Source: DATENM01 sp045807725
GTDB taxonomy: Bacteria; Acidobacteriota; Blastocatellia; UBA7656
DNA: 64,000 bases
NCBI GenBank assembly: GCA_045807725.1
Contig: JBJMGV010000039.1
Coordinates: 1 to 64,000 of the forward strand
Direction: 5' to 3'
The stretch's first letter is position 1, and each line of letters opens with the position of its first letter. This document shows, piece by piece, positions 51,595 through 59,937 of the stretch. Both the position numbers and the translations under genes were made by a program. The notes beneath the pieces were generated by a model. That model did not search any database. It was not told where the DNA came from and saw nothing but the letters and a program-made list of their open reading frames with translations.

Positions 51595-53325
51595 CTATTT
51601 CTTGATCAGAAAGTTGCCGATGGCGAGGCAATCAATGCCTGAGCAGTAAAAGCCGCGCACGGCTTCGCGCGGCGTCGAGACGACCGGCTCACCGAAAAGA
51701 TTGAATGAGGTGTTGAGCAGCACAGGCACGCCGGTTATCTCGCCGAACTTCATCAGCAGCTTCCAGAAGCCGGGGTTGGTCTTGCGATTGACGCTGTGGA
51801 CGCGCACCAGATTATGACCAAAGACTGCCGCAGGGATCAACGCCCGCTTCTCTTCACGAATGCGGCTGACGCCTTGCAGGAATTCGGTGAGCGCGCTCGG
51901 CTCGAAGAATTCGTCGGCGCGCTCTTCGGGAACCGACGCCGAGAAGGGGCGGTAATCTTCGCGCCGCTTGATGTAGATGTTCAGGTTGTCGCGCATCATT
52001 TCAGAAGTCGGCGACGCCAGGATGCTGCGTGCGCCAAGCGCGCGCGGCCCGAATTCCATCGCGCCGCGAAACCAGCCCGTGATGCGGCCCTGCCCAAGCA
52101 ACCGCGCCACCTCCGCGATCAGCTTGTCTTCGGTCAAAAAGTATTCGTAAGCCAGCTTACAATTGTCGAGCACGCTCTTGATCTCGTCGTCGCTGGTCTG
52201 CGGCCCAAGAAAAGCGTGCTCCATCTGGTAGACGCGCTCGCGGTTGCCGAGCAGTTGATGATGGACGTAGAGCGCTGCGCCGAGCGACGCGCCGGCATTG
52301 CCCGCCGCCGGCTGCACGAAGATGCGGCGGAAACCGGCGCGGCGTTCGAGCGCCGCATTGGCGAGGCTGTTGAGCGCGACGCCGCCGGCCAGGCAAAGGC
52401 TTTCTTCGCCGGTCGCTTCGCGGTGGCGCGCGGCGATGCGGCAGAGAACGTCTTCGATGTGCGCTTGCAGGCTGGCAGCGAGATTGCGATGCGTCGCCGT
52501 CAGCGCATCACCCGCCGCGCGCGGCTTAATTCCGGCGCGCTCGAAAAATTTCTCTGATAACAAGGTGACGCCGCGCGTGGCAATCTCAAAGAATGCTTGA
52601 TTCAAGACCGGCAGCCCGTTGTCGTCTACCGCGAGCAGATCGTTGAACAGATCGGCGAACGTGTTTTCGCCGGTCGGCGCGAGCCACATCGGCTTATGAA
52701 AGTCGCCTTCATAATCGAATCCGAGCGCGGCAGTGACGGCGTTATAAACCAAGCCAATCGAGTTGGGGAAGTGCGCTTCGGCGTTGAGCCGCAGCTCGTG
52801 CCCGATGCCGATCATCAGCGCGGTCGTCGTCATATCGCCGCGATGATCAGCGGAGATGACGGCGGCGCGCTCGAATCCCGACGCGTAAAAGGCGCTCGCG
52901 CCGTGCGCCAGGTGATGCGGCACGGCAACGAACTTGCCGCTTTCCGATAGCCGTGATTGAATCATCCGGCGCGTGCGCAGTCGTTGCTTCAGCGCGTTGA
53001 GGCTGTCAACGAAATATGGCGGGAAGTCTTCGATGGTTTCGGTGTCTAATGCCTGCGTCGCGTGCGTCGAGCTGAAAGCGATCTCGCGGTGAAAGAGCTT
53101 GTACGGGTCGAGGTAATAAGCGACCGCATCAAGCTGCTCGAAGCGAATGCCGGCGCGGTCGAGGCAGAATTGAACAGCGCGCTGCGGCAGGCCGCCGGCA
53201 TAATTCATCCCGATGTGGCGAATGCGCGCCAGCTTCTCTTCTTCAATGGCGGCGACGACGCGCCCGTTCTGCACCAGCGCGGCAGCGGCGGCGCGCTCCT
53301 GTCCCGATATGCCAAGTATGTTCAT
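51595..53325 (-). CDS. Carbamoyltransferase (NodU/CmcH family)
   Basis: 576 aa from ATG 53325; an earlier TTG at 53343 lacks a site. N-terminal TsaD-like ATPase half: ILGISGQERAAAAALVQNGRVVAAIEEEKLARIRH, metal ligands in VPHHLAHGASAFYASGF, SADHRGDMTTTALMIG. C-terminal Sua5-like half: WFRGAMEFGPRALGARSILASPTSEMMRDNLN, REDYRPFSASVPEE. It carbamoylates a hydroxyl group using carbamoyl phosphate and ATP. In nodulation factors, antibiotics and glycans the target is a sugar or sterol-like ring. Next to a sugar epimerase, a glycan target is most likely here. Confidence 0.92.
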   Translation of the reverse strand: MNILGISGQERAAAAALVQNGRVVAAIEEEKLARIRHIGMNYAGGLPQRAVQFCLDRAGIRFEQLDAVAYYLDPYKLFHREIAFSSTHATQALDTETIEDFPPYFVDSLNALKQRLRTRRMIQSRLSESGKFVAVPHHLAHGASAFYASGFERAAVISADHRGDMTTTALMIGIGHELRLNAEAHFPNSIGLVYNAVTAALGFDYEGDFHKPMWLAPTGENTFADLFNDLLAVDDNGLPVLNQAFFEIATRGVTLLSEKFFERAGIKPRAAGDALTATHRNLAASLQAHIEDVLCRIAARHREATGEESLCLAGGVALNSLANAALERRAGFRRIFVQPAAGNAGASLGAALYVHHQLLGNRERVYQMEHAFLGPQTSDDEIKSVLDNCKLAYEYFLTEDKLIAEVARLLGQGRITGWFRGAMEFGPRALGARSILASPTSEMMRDNLNIYIKRREDYRPFSASVPEERADEFFEPSALTEFLQGVSRIREEKRALIPAAVFGHNLVRVHSVNRKTNPGFWKLLMKFGEITGVPVLLNTSFNLFGEPVVSTPREAVRGFYCSGIDCLAIGNFLIKK

Positions 53326-53402
53326 TGCGAGTTCCGTCCTCAATCCGAACTCATACGATAAACACCGGCGCGCAGGCTTTCAAGGCAGCAATCGAAGAAA
53401 AG

Positions 53403-53497
53403 CAACCACCGATGAACACAGATCAACACAGATCAAATGAGAAAACATAAACTTGTTCTTCTCATCTGTGGTTCCCTGTGTTCATCTCTGGTTCCAT
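53403..53497. repeat. Palindrome with 10-nt periodic arms
   Basis: The left arm (53403-53443) has units like ACACAGATCA. The right arm (about 53456-53497) is the inverse (CTGTGGTTCC, CTGTGTTCAT, CTCTGGTTCC). It lies between potB and the carbamoyltransferase, both minus strand. Confidence 0.8.
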
Positions 53498-53500
53498 ACC

Positions 53501-54355
53501 TCAGGCTAGTTCGTCCGTTTTCAGCCCGGCTTTGAAGGCGATGGCCAGAAGCAGCAACACGGCGGCAGTGAGCAGCAACGACAGCGCCGAGCCGAACGGT
53601 TGATTGAGCTGCGCGAATTGATTCTGAATCAGGTTGCCGATCATCACCGACTTCGCGCCGCCGAGCAGGTCGGGCGTGATGAATGCGCCGAGCGACGGAA
53701 TGAAGACCAGCACGATACCGGCGATCAACCCCGGACGCGACAGCGGCAGCGTGATCTTAACGAATGTCCAGAAGCGATTCGCGCCGAGGTCTTGCGCGGC
53801 TTCGAGCAAGCGCGTGTCCAGCCGTTCGAGCGCGACGTAGATCGGCAGGATCATAAACGGCAACTCGCCATAGACCTGCCCGACCAACACGGCGAAATCA
53901 TTGTAGAGCAGCTTGAGCGGCTCGTTAATCAATCCCGCGTGCAGCAGCGTTGAGTTGACGACGCCTTCGCTCCGCAGCAACAGCATCCACGCGTAAGTGC
54001 GAATCAAGAAACTCGTCCAGAACGGAATCACGGTCAGCGCCAGCAGCACGCGCTTCCAACGTTCGCCGACGCGCAAGGCGAGATAGTAAGCGACCGGGTA
54101 ACTGACAAAGGCGCAGAGCGCGGTCGTTGCCGTCGCAATCCAGATCGTCCGCCAGTAGGCGCGCAGGTAGAGCGGGTCGATGGCGCGCAGATAATTGGCC
54201 GGCGAGAAATCATAGAGCGTTTTGCCGTATGGGCCGCGCGTCGCCAGGCTGACGATGACGACGATGATGAGCGGCGCAATCAAGAAGGCCAGCAGCCACA
54301 AAACGGCGGGCGTCATCAACCAGCCGCCGCGCGCTTTGGTGTTGGTCGCTTTCAT
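53501..54355 (-). CDS. potB: Spermidine/putrescine-type ABC transporter permease
   Basis: 284 aa from ATG 54355; an in-frame TTG at 54418 would add an acidic Ser/Glu-rich leader encoded by an imperfect repeat. Six membrane segments, beginning WLMTPAVLWLLAFLIAPLIIVVIVSL. The EAA loop reads LLEAAQDLGANRFWTFVKITLPLSRPGLIAG, the contact site for the ATPase. The PotB family is the best match (FWTSFLIRTYAWMLLLRSEG, then GELPFMILPIYVALERLD). It imports a polyamine or similar solute. potA precedes it by about 70 bp; potC and potD are not in the window. Confidence 0.92.
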   Translation of the reverse strand: MKATNTKARGGWLMTPAVLWLLAFLIAPLIIVVIVSLATRGPYGKTLYDFSPANYLRAIDPLYLRAYWRTIWIATATTALCAFVSYPVAYYLALRVGERWKRVLLALTVIPFWTSFLIRTYAWMLLLRSEGVVNSTLLHAGLINEPLKLLYNDFAVLVGQVYGELPFMILPIYVALERLDTRLLEAAQDLGANRFWTFVKITLPLSRPGLIAGIVLVFIPSLGAFITPDLLGGAKSVMIGNLIQNQFAQLNQPFGSALSLLLTAAVLLLLAIAFKAGLKTDELA

Positions 54356-54425
54356 CGTCGCTTCAGCTTCACTTTCATCATCGCTTTCAGCTTCACTTTC
54401 GCCGGCGCTTGCCACCAAGCGAATC

Positions 54426-55502
54426 TTAGGCGCGAAGAATCACCGCGCTCGACGGTGCCCAACTGACTGTGACCGGCTCTCCCGTGCGCGATTGTGATGA
54501 ATCGAAGGGCTGGTGATTCTGTTCGAGCGCGGTGATGAATTGCCCGCCGTCGAGCGCCACACGCCATTGCGTGCTGTCGCCGAGATAGACCGCCGATTCA
54601 ATCTTGCCGCGCAGCGCGTTGTCTGTGTCGCTCGCTGTTAGCTTAATCTTTTCGGGCCGCACCATCAGGCGAACGCGCTCGCCCGCGACCACGCCGTTGC
54701 TCTGCACGGCAACGTAGGCAGAGGCAATATTGATGATCGAAAGGTGGTCGCGCACTTCGGCGACTGTGCCTTCGATGATGTTCGACATACCGATGAAAGA
54801 GGCGACGAATTCCGTCAAAGGCCGCTCATAAATCTCTTCGGCGCGGCCAACCTGCTCGACGTGGCCGGCGTTCATTACGACGATGCGGTCGCTCATCGTC
54901 AACGCCTCTTCCTGATCGTGCGTGACGTAGATGAAGCTGATGCCGAGCCGACGCTGCAAGCCTTTTAGCTCAAGCTGCATCTGCTTACGCAATTTTAGAT
55001 CGAGCGCCGCGAGCGGTTCATCAAGCAACAACACACGCGGCTCAAGCACCAGCGCACGGGCCAGCGCGACACGTTGTTGTTGCCCGCCGGATAACTCCGC
55101 AGGCGTGCGCTCGTCGAGTCCGCTCAGGCGAACCATCTCAAGCGCGTTGCCGACGCGGCGGCTGATCTCTTCGCGCGCCACGCGGCGGCGTTGCAGCCCG
55201 AAGGCGACATTGTCAAAGACGTTCAGGTGAGGGAAGAGGGCGTATTGCTGGAAGACGGTTGTTACATCGCGGCGGTAAGGCGGCAGGTCTGTGACATCAC
55301 GCTCGCCCAGCCGCACGCGCCCGCTGTCGGGTGTGGCAAAGCCGGCGATCATTCTCAGCAGCGTCGTCTTGCCACAACCCGACGGGCCGAGCAGGGTGAG
55401 GAATTCGCCGCGCCGTATGCCAAGCGTCACTCTGTCTACGGCGGTCATATCGCCGAAGCGCTTGGTCACGTTGTCTATCTCGACTTCGTAAGCGTCGTCC
55501 AT
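54426..55502 (-). CDS. potA: Spermidine/putrescine ABC transporter ATPase
   Basis: 358 aa. Nucleotide-binding domain: Walker A LLGPSGCGKTTLLRMIAGF, Q-loop TVFQQYALFPHLNVFDNVAFGL, signature TPAELSGGQQQRVALARA, Walker B VLLLDEPLAALD, H-loop YVTHDQEEAL. A C-terminal TOBE domain follows (EGTVAEVRDHLSI, RLMVRPEKIKL), as in PotA and related importers. With potB just downstream it forms the inner-membrane part of a polyamine-type importer. GAAGG lies upstream of ATG 55502. The missing second permease and binding protein must be encoded elsewhere or have been lost. Confidence 0.93.
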   Translation of the reverse strand: MDDAYEVEIDNVTKRFGDMTAVDRVTLGIRRGEFLTLLGPSGCGKTTLLRMIAGFATPDSGRVRLGERDVTDLPPYRRDVTTVFQQYALFPHLNVFDNVAFGLQRRRVAREEISRRVGNALEMVRLSGLDERTPAELSGGQQQRVALARALVLEPRVLLLDEPLAALDLKLRKQMQLELKGLQRRLGISFIYVTHDQEEALTMSDRIVVMNAGHVEQVGRAEEIYERPLTEFVASFIGMSNIIEGTVAEVRDHLSIINIASAYVAVQSNGVVAGERVRLMVRPEKIKLTASDTDNALRGKIESAVYLGDSTQWRVALDGGQFITALEQNHQPFDSSQSRTGEPVTVSWAPSSAVILRA

Positions 55503-55529
55503 TTTCGCCGCGCCTTCACTGCCAAACTA

Positions 55530-57749
55530 TCAACCGAGTAGTTCAATCAGACCTTGCTCGTTGAGCACCTGCACGCCCAGCTCGTTGGCGCGGTCGCGCT
55601 TTGAGCCGGGGTCTTCGCCAGCCACGACGTAATCGGTTTTCTTCGTCACTGAACCAGTGACGCGACCGCCGCGCTGCTCGATCATCTGTTTCGCCTCGTC
55701 GCGTGTGAAGCGCGCGAGCCTGCCGGTCAATACGAACTGTTTGCCTTCGAGCTGGCGATTGGCTGACGATGATTGCTGACGGCGCTCGGTGTTGACGCCA
55801 GCCTCTTTCAAGCGCGCGATCACTTCATGATTGCGCGGCTCGCGGAACCATTCGGCGATGGCCGCCGCGACCACAGGGCCGATCTCGTAGGTGTTGGCCA
55901 GCCGCGCTTCATCCGCGTTCATAATCGCATCGAGCGACGCAAATTCGTTGGCGAGAATCTGCGCCGTGCGCTCGCCGACGTGGCGAATCCCTAATCCATA
56001 AATCAATCGCGCCAGGTCGTTGTTGCGGCTCTCGCTGATCTGCCGCAGCAGGTTATCAGCGGACTTTTCGCCGAAGCGTTCGAGCGCGATCAACTCGTCG
56101 CGCTTCTCTTCGAGGTGATAGAGGTCAGCGAAATCTCTGACGAGCGGCGGCAGCTTCACCGGCTCGCCTTGCTCGTTGAATAGCGTTTCGCCCTTTTTAT
56201 CTCTCAGTGTGCGCTCAGAGATGAACTGTTCGATTAAGGCATCGCCTAAGCCTTCGATGCGCATCGCGCGGCGCGAAGCGAACTGCTTCAAGCCGGCTTT
56301 GAGCCGAGCCGGACACGCAGCGTTGACGCAACGCCACGCGGCTTCGCCTTCGCTGCGCACGACAGGCTCGCCGCACACGGGACAGTTGGCTGGCATACGA
56401 AACTCGCGCAGCTCTTTCGCGCGCCCTTTGCGTTTCGATTCGATGACCTTGATGACTTGCGGAATGATCTCGCCGCTCTTTTCGATCAGCACGACATCGC
56501 CGATCATCACGCCGAGCCGCTTGATGTTGTCTTCGTTGTGCAGTGACGCGCGCGAAACCGTTGTGCCGGCGAGCAGCACAGGTTCGAGTTCGGCCACAGG
56601 TGTCAGCGTGCCGACGCGCCCGACCTGCACAGTGATGTCATTAAGCTTTGTAGTGGCTTGCCGGGGCGGATACTTGTAAGCGACGGCCCAGCGCGGCGCT
56701 TTCGCCGTCGAGCCGAGTTCTTCTTGCAAGTCTGTGCGGTTGACTTTGATGACAACGCCATCGATCTCGTAACCGAGCGCGTCGCGCTGCTCGCCCCACT
56801 TTTCAATCGAAGCGATCACGTCTTCGATGGACGCGCAGAGGCGGTGCAATGGATTGACCTTGAAGCCGGCGCGCTCCAACCAGTCGAGCGCCTGCCAGTG
56901 TGTCGCAAGCGGCTTGCGGCCATCAAACAACAGGTCGTAGCAGAAGATGTCCAGGCGGCGTTCGGCAGCCACTCGTGCGTCGAGCGATTTCATCGTGCCG
57001 CTGGTCGCGTTGCGCGGGTTGGCGAAGAGTGGCAAGCCTTTCTCGGCTTGCTCCTCGTTGAGCTTGCGAAATGAATCGTTAGGCAGGAAGACTTCGCCGC
57101 GCACGATGATCTCTTGCGGCATCGCGGCAACAGCACCCGCGTCGCCATCATTTTCAGCCAAAGCAAAGAGGGATGATTGAGCGGCGCTTTTCGTCATCGC
57201 GCTATTGCGTTTTGATGTGTTGGATTTCTTTGCCGCTTCGGCAGGCGCGAAAGCTTCGGCGCGAATGCGCAGCGGCAGCGAGCGGATGGTGCGGACGTTT
57301 TGCGTCACGTCGTCACCGACTACGCCATCGCCGCGCGTGATGCCACGAGTCAGCACGCCCTGTTCGTAGAGCAGCGACATACTGATGCCGTCAATCTTCA
57401 ACTCGGCGACATATTCAATCTGCTCGCGTCCCGCGCCGCGCCGCGCCCGCGCATCCCATTCGCGCAGGTCTTCGACCGAGTATGTATTATCGAGCGAGCG
57501 CATCGCCACGCGGTGGCGGACTTCGCTGAAGCTCTCTACGGGTCGGCCCGCGACGCGCTGCGTCGGCGAATCGAGCGTGACGAGTTCCGGGTGCGCGGCT
57601 TCGAGTTCGCCCAGCCGCTTCAGCAACTGATCGTATTCGTAGTCGCTGATCTCCGGGTCGCTGTGAACGTAATAACGTTCGTCGTGGTAGCGCAACTCCT
57701 GGCGCAACCGCTCAATCTCTTGCTGTGCGCTCGCTTTCTTGGTCGCCAT
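55530..57749 (-). CDS. ligA: NAD-dependent DNA ligase with an insert in the adenylation domain
   Basis: 739 aa, longer than usual (about 670). Ia domain DERYYVHSDPEISDYEYDQLL, NAD site LDSPTQRVAG, catalytic lysine K118 in YVAELKIDGIS, MKSLDARVAAERRLDIFCYDL, VVIKVNRTDLQEELGSTAKAPRWAVAYKYP, OB domain, Zn finger CPVCGEPVV...CVNAACPARL, HhH repeats (LARLIYGLGIRHVGERTAQILA) and a C-terminal BRCT domain (QFVLTGRLARFTRDEAKQMIEQRGG). An extra segment of about 45 residues rich in Ala, Ser and Lys (about 165-210) splits the adenylation domain and accounts for the length. It seals nicks in replication and repair. The MBL nuclease-like gene lies 23 bp upstream. Confidence 0.97.
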   Translation of the reverse strand: MATKKASAQQEIERLRQELRYHDERYYVHSDPEISDYEYDQLLKRLGELEAAHPELVTLDSPTQRVAGRPVESFSEVRHRVAMRSLDNTYSVEDLREWDARARRGAGREQIEYVAELKIDGISMSLLYEQGVLTRGITRGDGVVGDDVTQNVRTIRSLPLRIRAEAFAPAEAAKKSNTSKRNSAMTKSAAQSSLFALAENDGDAGAVAAMPQEIIVRGEVFLPNDSFRKLNEEQAEKGLPLFANPRNATSGTMKSLDARVAAERRLDIFCYDLLFDGRKPLATHWQALDWLERAGFKVNPLHRLCASIEDVIASIEKWGEQRDALGYEIDGVVIKVNRTDLQEELGSTAKAPRWAVAYKYPPRQATTKLNDITVQVGRVGTLTPVAELEPVLLAGTTVSRASLHNEDNIKRLGVMIGDVVLIEKSGEIIPQVIKVIESKRKGRAKELREFRMPANCPVCGEPVVRSEGEAAWRCVNAACPARLKAGLKQFASRRAMRIEGLGDALIEQFISERTLRDKKGETLFNEQGEPVKLPPLVRDFADLYHLEEKRDELIALERFGEKSADNLLRQISESRNNDLARLIYGLGIRHVGERTAQILANEFASLDAIMNADEARLANTYEIGPVVAAAIAEWFREPRNHEVIARLKEAGVNTERRQQSSSANRQLEGKQFVLTGRLARFTRDEAKQMIEQRGGRVTGSVTKKTDYVVAGEDPGSKRDRANELGVQVLNEQGLIELLG

Positions 57750-57772
57750 AGCTGAACGGAATGATCTGAACT

Positions 57773-58828
57773 TTAACTCGTGGCGCTCTCGATCAAATCA
57801 AACAGGCTCATCGTCGCTTCGTCCTTCACGCGCCGCCGGACGCTCGCCGTCTTGCGCGCCGGGGCCGCCTCTTGCACGACCGACAGCGGATGCAGGTGCT
57901 CGGCGTCAATGCCGCGCTGCCGCAAGTGCGCTGCGAAGGTGTGATCGCCGTAAAGCGTATACACTTTCTTCGCGCCCGACGCAATGGCATAACGCTCCAG
58001 GTCGTCAAAGCCGGCGTGATCCGACAGCGGCAAGACAACGTCGGTCTGGTAGCGATAACGCGCCCGCGCATCCAGTCCCCAGCCGCTCAGGTAAATCGTA
58101 TAAGGCCGCTCGATCATCTGCATGGCGCGGCCATTCCGCGCGCCCGGCGGCGCAAGCACCACCAGTCCATCGGTGTCGCTGCAATCGAGCGGGCGATAAT
58201 CGCCGTCAAACTCAATGCCCATCTCGCGGTAAATATCCACGATGGCCATCACCGAATGATGAACCGCGACCGAATAACCGGAGCGCAGCAGAATCTTTAA
58301 CGCCTCCTGGCTCTTGCCCAGCGAATAGCCGAAGACAATGGGTTGCATCCCCGCTTTGAAAGCTTCGTCAATGTGCTCGCAGAGCAGGCGGTGGACCTCT
58401 TCATCGTTGGGGAAGACGAAGTGCGGCTGCCCGAATGTGCATTCGGTGACGAGCGTATCGCACGGCACGATCTCCGGCGGCTCGCACGACAGCCCCGCGC
58501 GCAATTTGAAGTCGCCGGTGTAGACCAGACGCTCGCCGTTGTATTCGATCAACGTCTGCGCCGAGCCGAGTACGTGGCCGGCTGGATAAAAGGTCAGCTT
58601 GAAGTTGCCGAAATCTTTGGTCTCGTAAAAGTCGAGCAGCAATGCGTCGGTCGGCTTGATGCGGTGCTCAAAGATGCGCGCCGTCGCCGGCGTCGCCACG
58701 ATGCTGCGGTGATGTTGAATGTGATCGGCGTGCGCGTGTGAAATGACCGACAACTCGCAGCGTCGGCGCGCGTCGAGCCACAGGTCGATTTCGGGCAGAT
58801 AGATTCCTTTATCGTATACGACTCTCAA
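57773..58828 (-). CDS. MBL-fold/beta-CASP-type nuclease-like hydrolase (ligase-associated exonuclease-like)
   Basis: 351 aa from TTG 58828, set by a perfect AAGGAG 6-7 bp upstream; in-frame codons further up give unrelated sequence. Metallo-beta-lactamase motifs: YLPEIDLWLDARRRCE, VISHAHADHIQHH (HxHxDH), FYPAGHVLGSAQTLIEY, VYTGDFKLRAG, VTECTFGQPHFVFP, and a late DHAGFDDLERYA with the last metal ligands. The ordering matches RNA/DNA-processing MBL proteins (the TIGR04122-type ligase-associated exonuclease). It is adjacent to ligA (23 bp), so a repair role is inferred. A minus-strand TATAAT lies at 58856-58861. Confidence 0.85.
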   Translation of the reverse strand: MRVVYDKGIYLPEIDLWLDARRRCELSVISHAHADHIQHHRSIVATPATARIFEHRIKPTDALLLDFYETKDFGNFKLTFYPAGHVLGSAQTLIEYNGERLVYTGDFKLRAGLSCEPPEIVPCDTLVTECTFGQPHFVFPNDEEVHRLLCEHIDEAFKAGMQPIVFGYSLGKSQEALKILLRSGYSVAVHHSVMAIVDIYREMGIEFDGDYRPLDCSDTDGLVVLAPPGARNGRAMQMIERPYTIYLSGWGLDARARYRYQTDVVLPLSDHAGFDDLERYAIASGAKKVYTLYGDHTFAAHLRQRGIDAEHLHPLSVVQEAAPARKTASVRRRVKDEATMSLFDLIESATS

Positions 58829-59010
58829 ACGATTCTCCTTGATGTGTGAAGCTATATTATACCAGACTCGCGGGCGGTTATGTGTGACGTTGGCGCGACA
58901 GGCGCGACTGCCATGACGCGCGAAGATAGTAGTGTCGCGCGTCACCGGCTGCGAGTTTTCTTTCGATCATGCAAAAAAAATGCTGCCATCGTTCTGGTTC
59001 TGTCGTCTTA

Positions 59011-59016
59011 TATAAT
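59011..59016 (+). promoter_or_regulatory. -10 element (TATAAT) of the 62-aa gene
   Basis: Perfect TATAAT 52 bp before ATG 59069. A -35 is unclear. Confidence 0.5.
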
Positions 59017-59068
59017 GAGAGGGAATAAAGACACAGGAGAGGTTCTTTTAACAACCGAGGAGACGAAT

Positions 59069-59257
59069 ATGAAGCTACTTGCTTTTTTGAGAAATCACGC
59101 GCATTACTGGGGCGTTCCGCATCCCCGCGCCCTCGATAACCGTCTGGTGCAGACCTGTTATGAATGCGGCGCTGAGCGCGAAGTCAAAATCGAGCTGCGG
59201 CCCGCGCCTTATGAGCATATCGCGTTGCCGATCACCGACGATCACATCGCCGCATAA
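59069..59257 (+). CDS. Small hypothetical protein with one CxxC
   Basis: 62 aa from ATG 59069 (CCGAGGAGA 6-7 bp upstream, TATAAT at 59011). MKLLAFLRNHAHYWGVPHPR at the start is helical rather than a signal peptide. RLVQTCYECGAEREVKIEL holds a single CxxC, which could make half a zinc site as a dimer. No family was recognised. A strong hairpin terminator follows, so the unit is monocistronic. Confidence 0.6.
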   Translation: MKLLAFLRNHAHYWGVPHPRALDNRLVQTCYECGAEREVKIELRPAPYEHIALPITDDHIAA

Positions 59258-59262
59258 CCCGG

Positions 59263-59296
59263 AAAAAAGAGAGGCTGTCTTAGACGGCCTCTCTTC
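59263..59296. terminator. Bidirectional terminator between convergent genes
   Basis: Stem AAGAGAGGC..GTC / GAC..GCCTCTCTT (59267-59295). Read on the minus strand it is followed by TTTTTTCC, so it would end the acetyltransferase transcript; it also lies just after the 62-aa gene. Confidence 0.8.
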
Positions 59297-59328
59297 ATTC
59301 ACGCATCTCTTTTTCCCACCTCACCGAC

Positions 59329-59937
59329 TCATACGGACGCACCCGCCCCCGGCACTTCGCTGACCACGCCACTGCGCTTCATATAAGCCGAGCCGCACGC
59401 GGCGCACATCGCTTCTTCATCTTTCTGCGCGTCGCGCGACAATGGCAGCTTGAGTCCACACTGACACATCCAGCCCGTGATGCGTGCGGGATTGCCCGTC
59501 ACCAGCGCGAAGTCGGGCACGTCGCGTGTCACCACCGCGCCCGCGCCGATGAAGGCGTAACGCCCGATGGTATAGCCGCAGACGACCGTCGCGTTCGCGC
59601 CGATGGATGCGCCGCGCTTAACGAGCGTGGTGCGATATTCGTCTTTGCGCGAGACGTGGCTGCGCGGGTTGACGACGTTGGTGAAGACCATCGAAGGCCC
59701 GCAGAAGACATCGTCTTCAAGAATGACGCCGGTGTAGACCGAGACGTTATTCTGAATCTTGACGTTGTCGCCAATCGTCACCTGCGGCGAGACGACGACG
59801 TTCTGGCCGATGTTGCAGCGGCGGCCAATGCGCGAATTGCTCATCACGTGCGAGAAGTGCCATATCTTCGTGCCTTCGCCGATCTCGCACGGCTCGTCAA
59901 CGTAACTCGATTCGTGAACGAAATAGTTCTTATCCAT
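59329..59937 (-). CDS. Hexapeptide-repeat N-acetyltransferase, WbpD-like
   Basis: 202 aa. Left-handed beta-helix repeats run through about residues 15-150: IGEGTKIWHFSHVMSNSRIG, NIGQNVVVSPQVTIGDNVKI, GVILEDDVFCGPSMVFTNV, GASIGANATVVCGYTIGRYAFIGAGAVVT. This is the UDP-2-acetamido-3-amino-2,3-dideoxy-glucuronate acetyltransferase (WbpD/WlbB) pattern. The tail adds a zinc-ribbon (CQCGLKLPLS...CAACGSAYMKR), unusual for the family. ATG 59937 immediately follows the TGA of the oxidoreductase, so the two are coupled. Confidence 0.88.
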   Translation of the reverse strand: MDKNYFVHESSYVDEPCEIGEGTKIWHFSHVMSNSRIGRRCNIGQNVVVSPQVTIGDNVKIQNNVSVYTGVILEDDVFCGPSMVFTNVVNPRSHVSRKDEYRTTLVKRGASIGANATVVCGYTIGRYAFIGAGAVVTRDVPDFALVTGNPARITGWMCQCGLKLPLSRDAQKDEEAMCAACGSAYMKRSGVVSEVPGAGASV

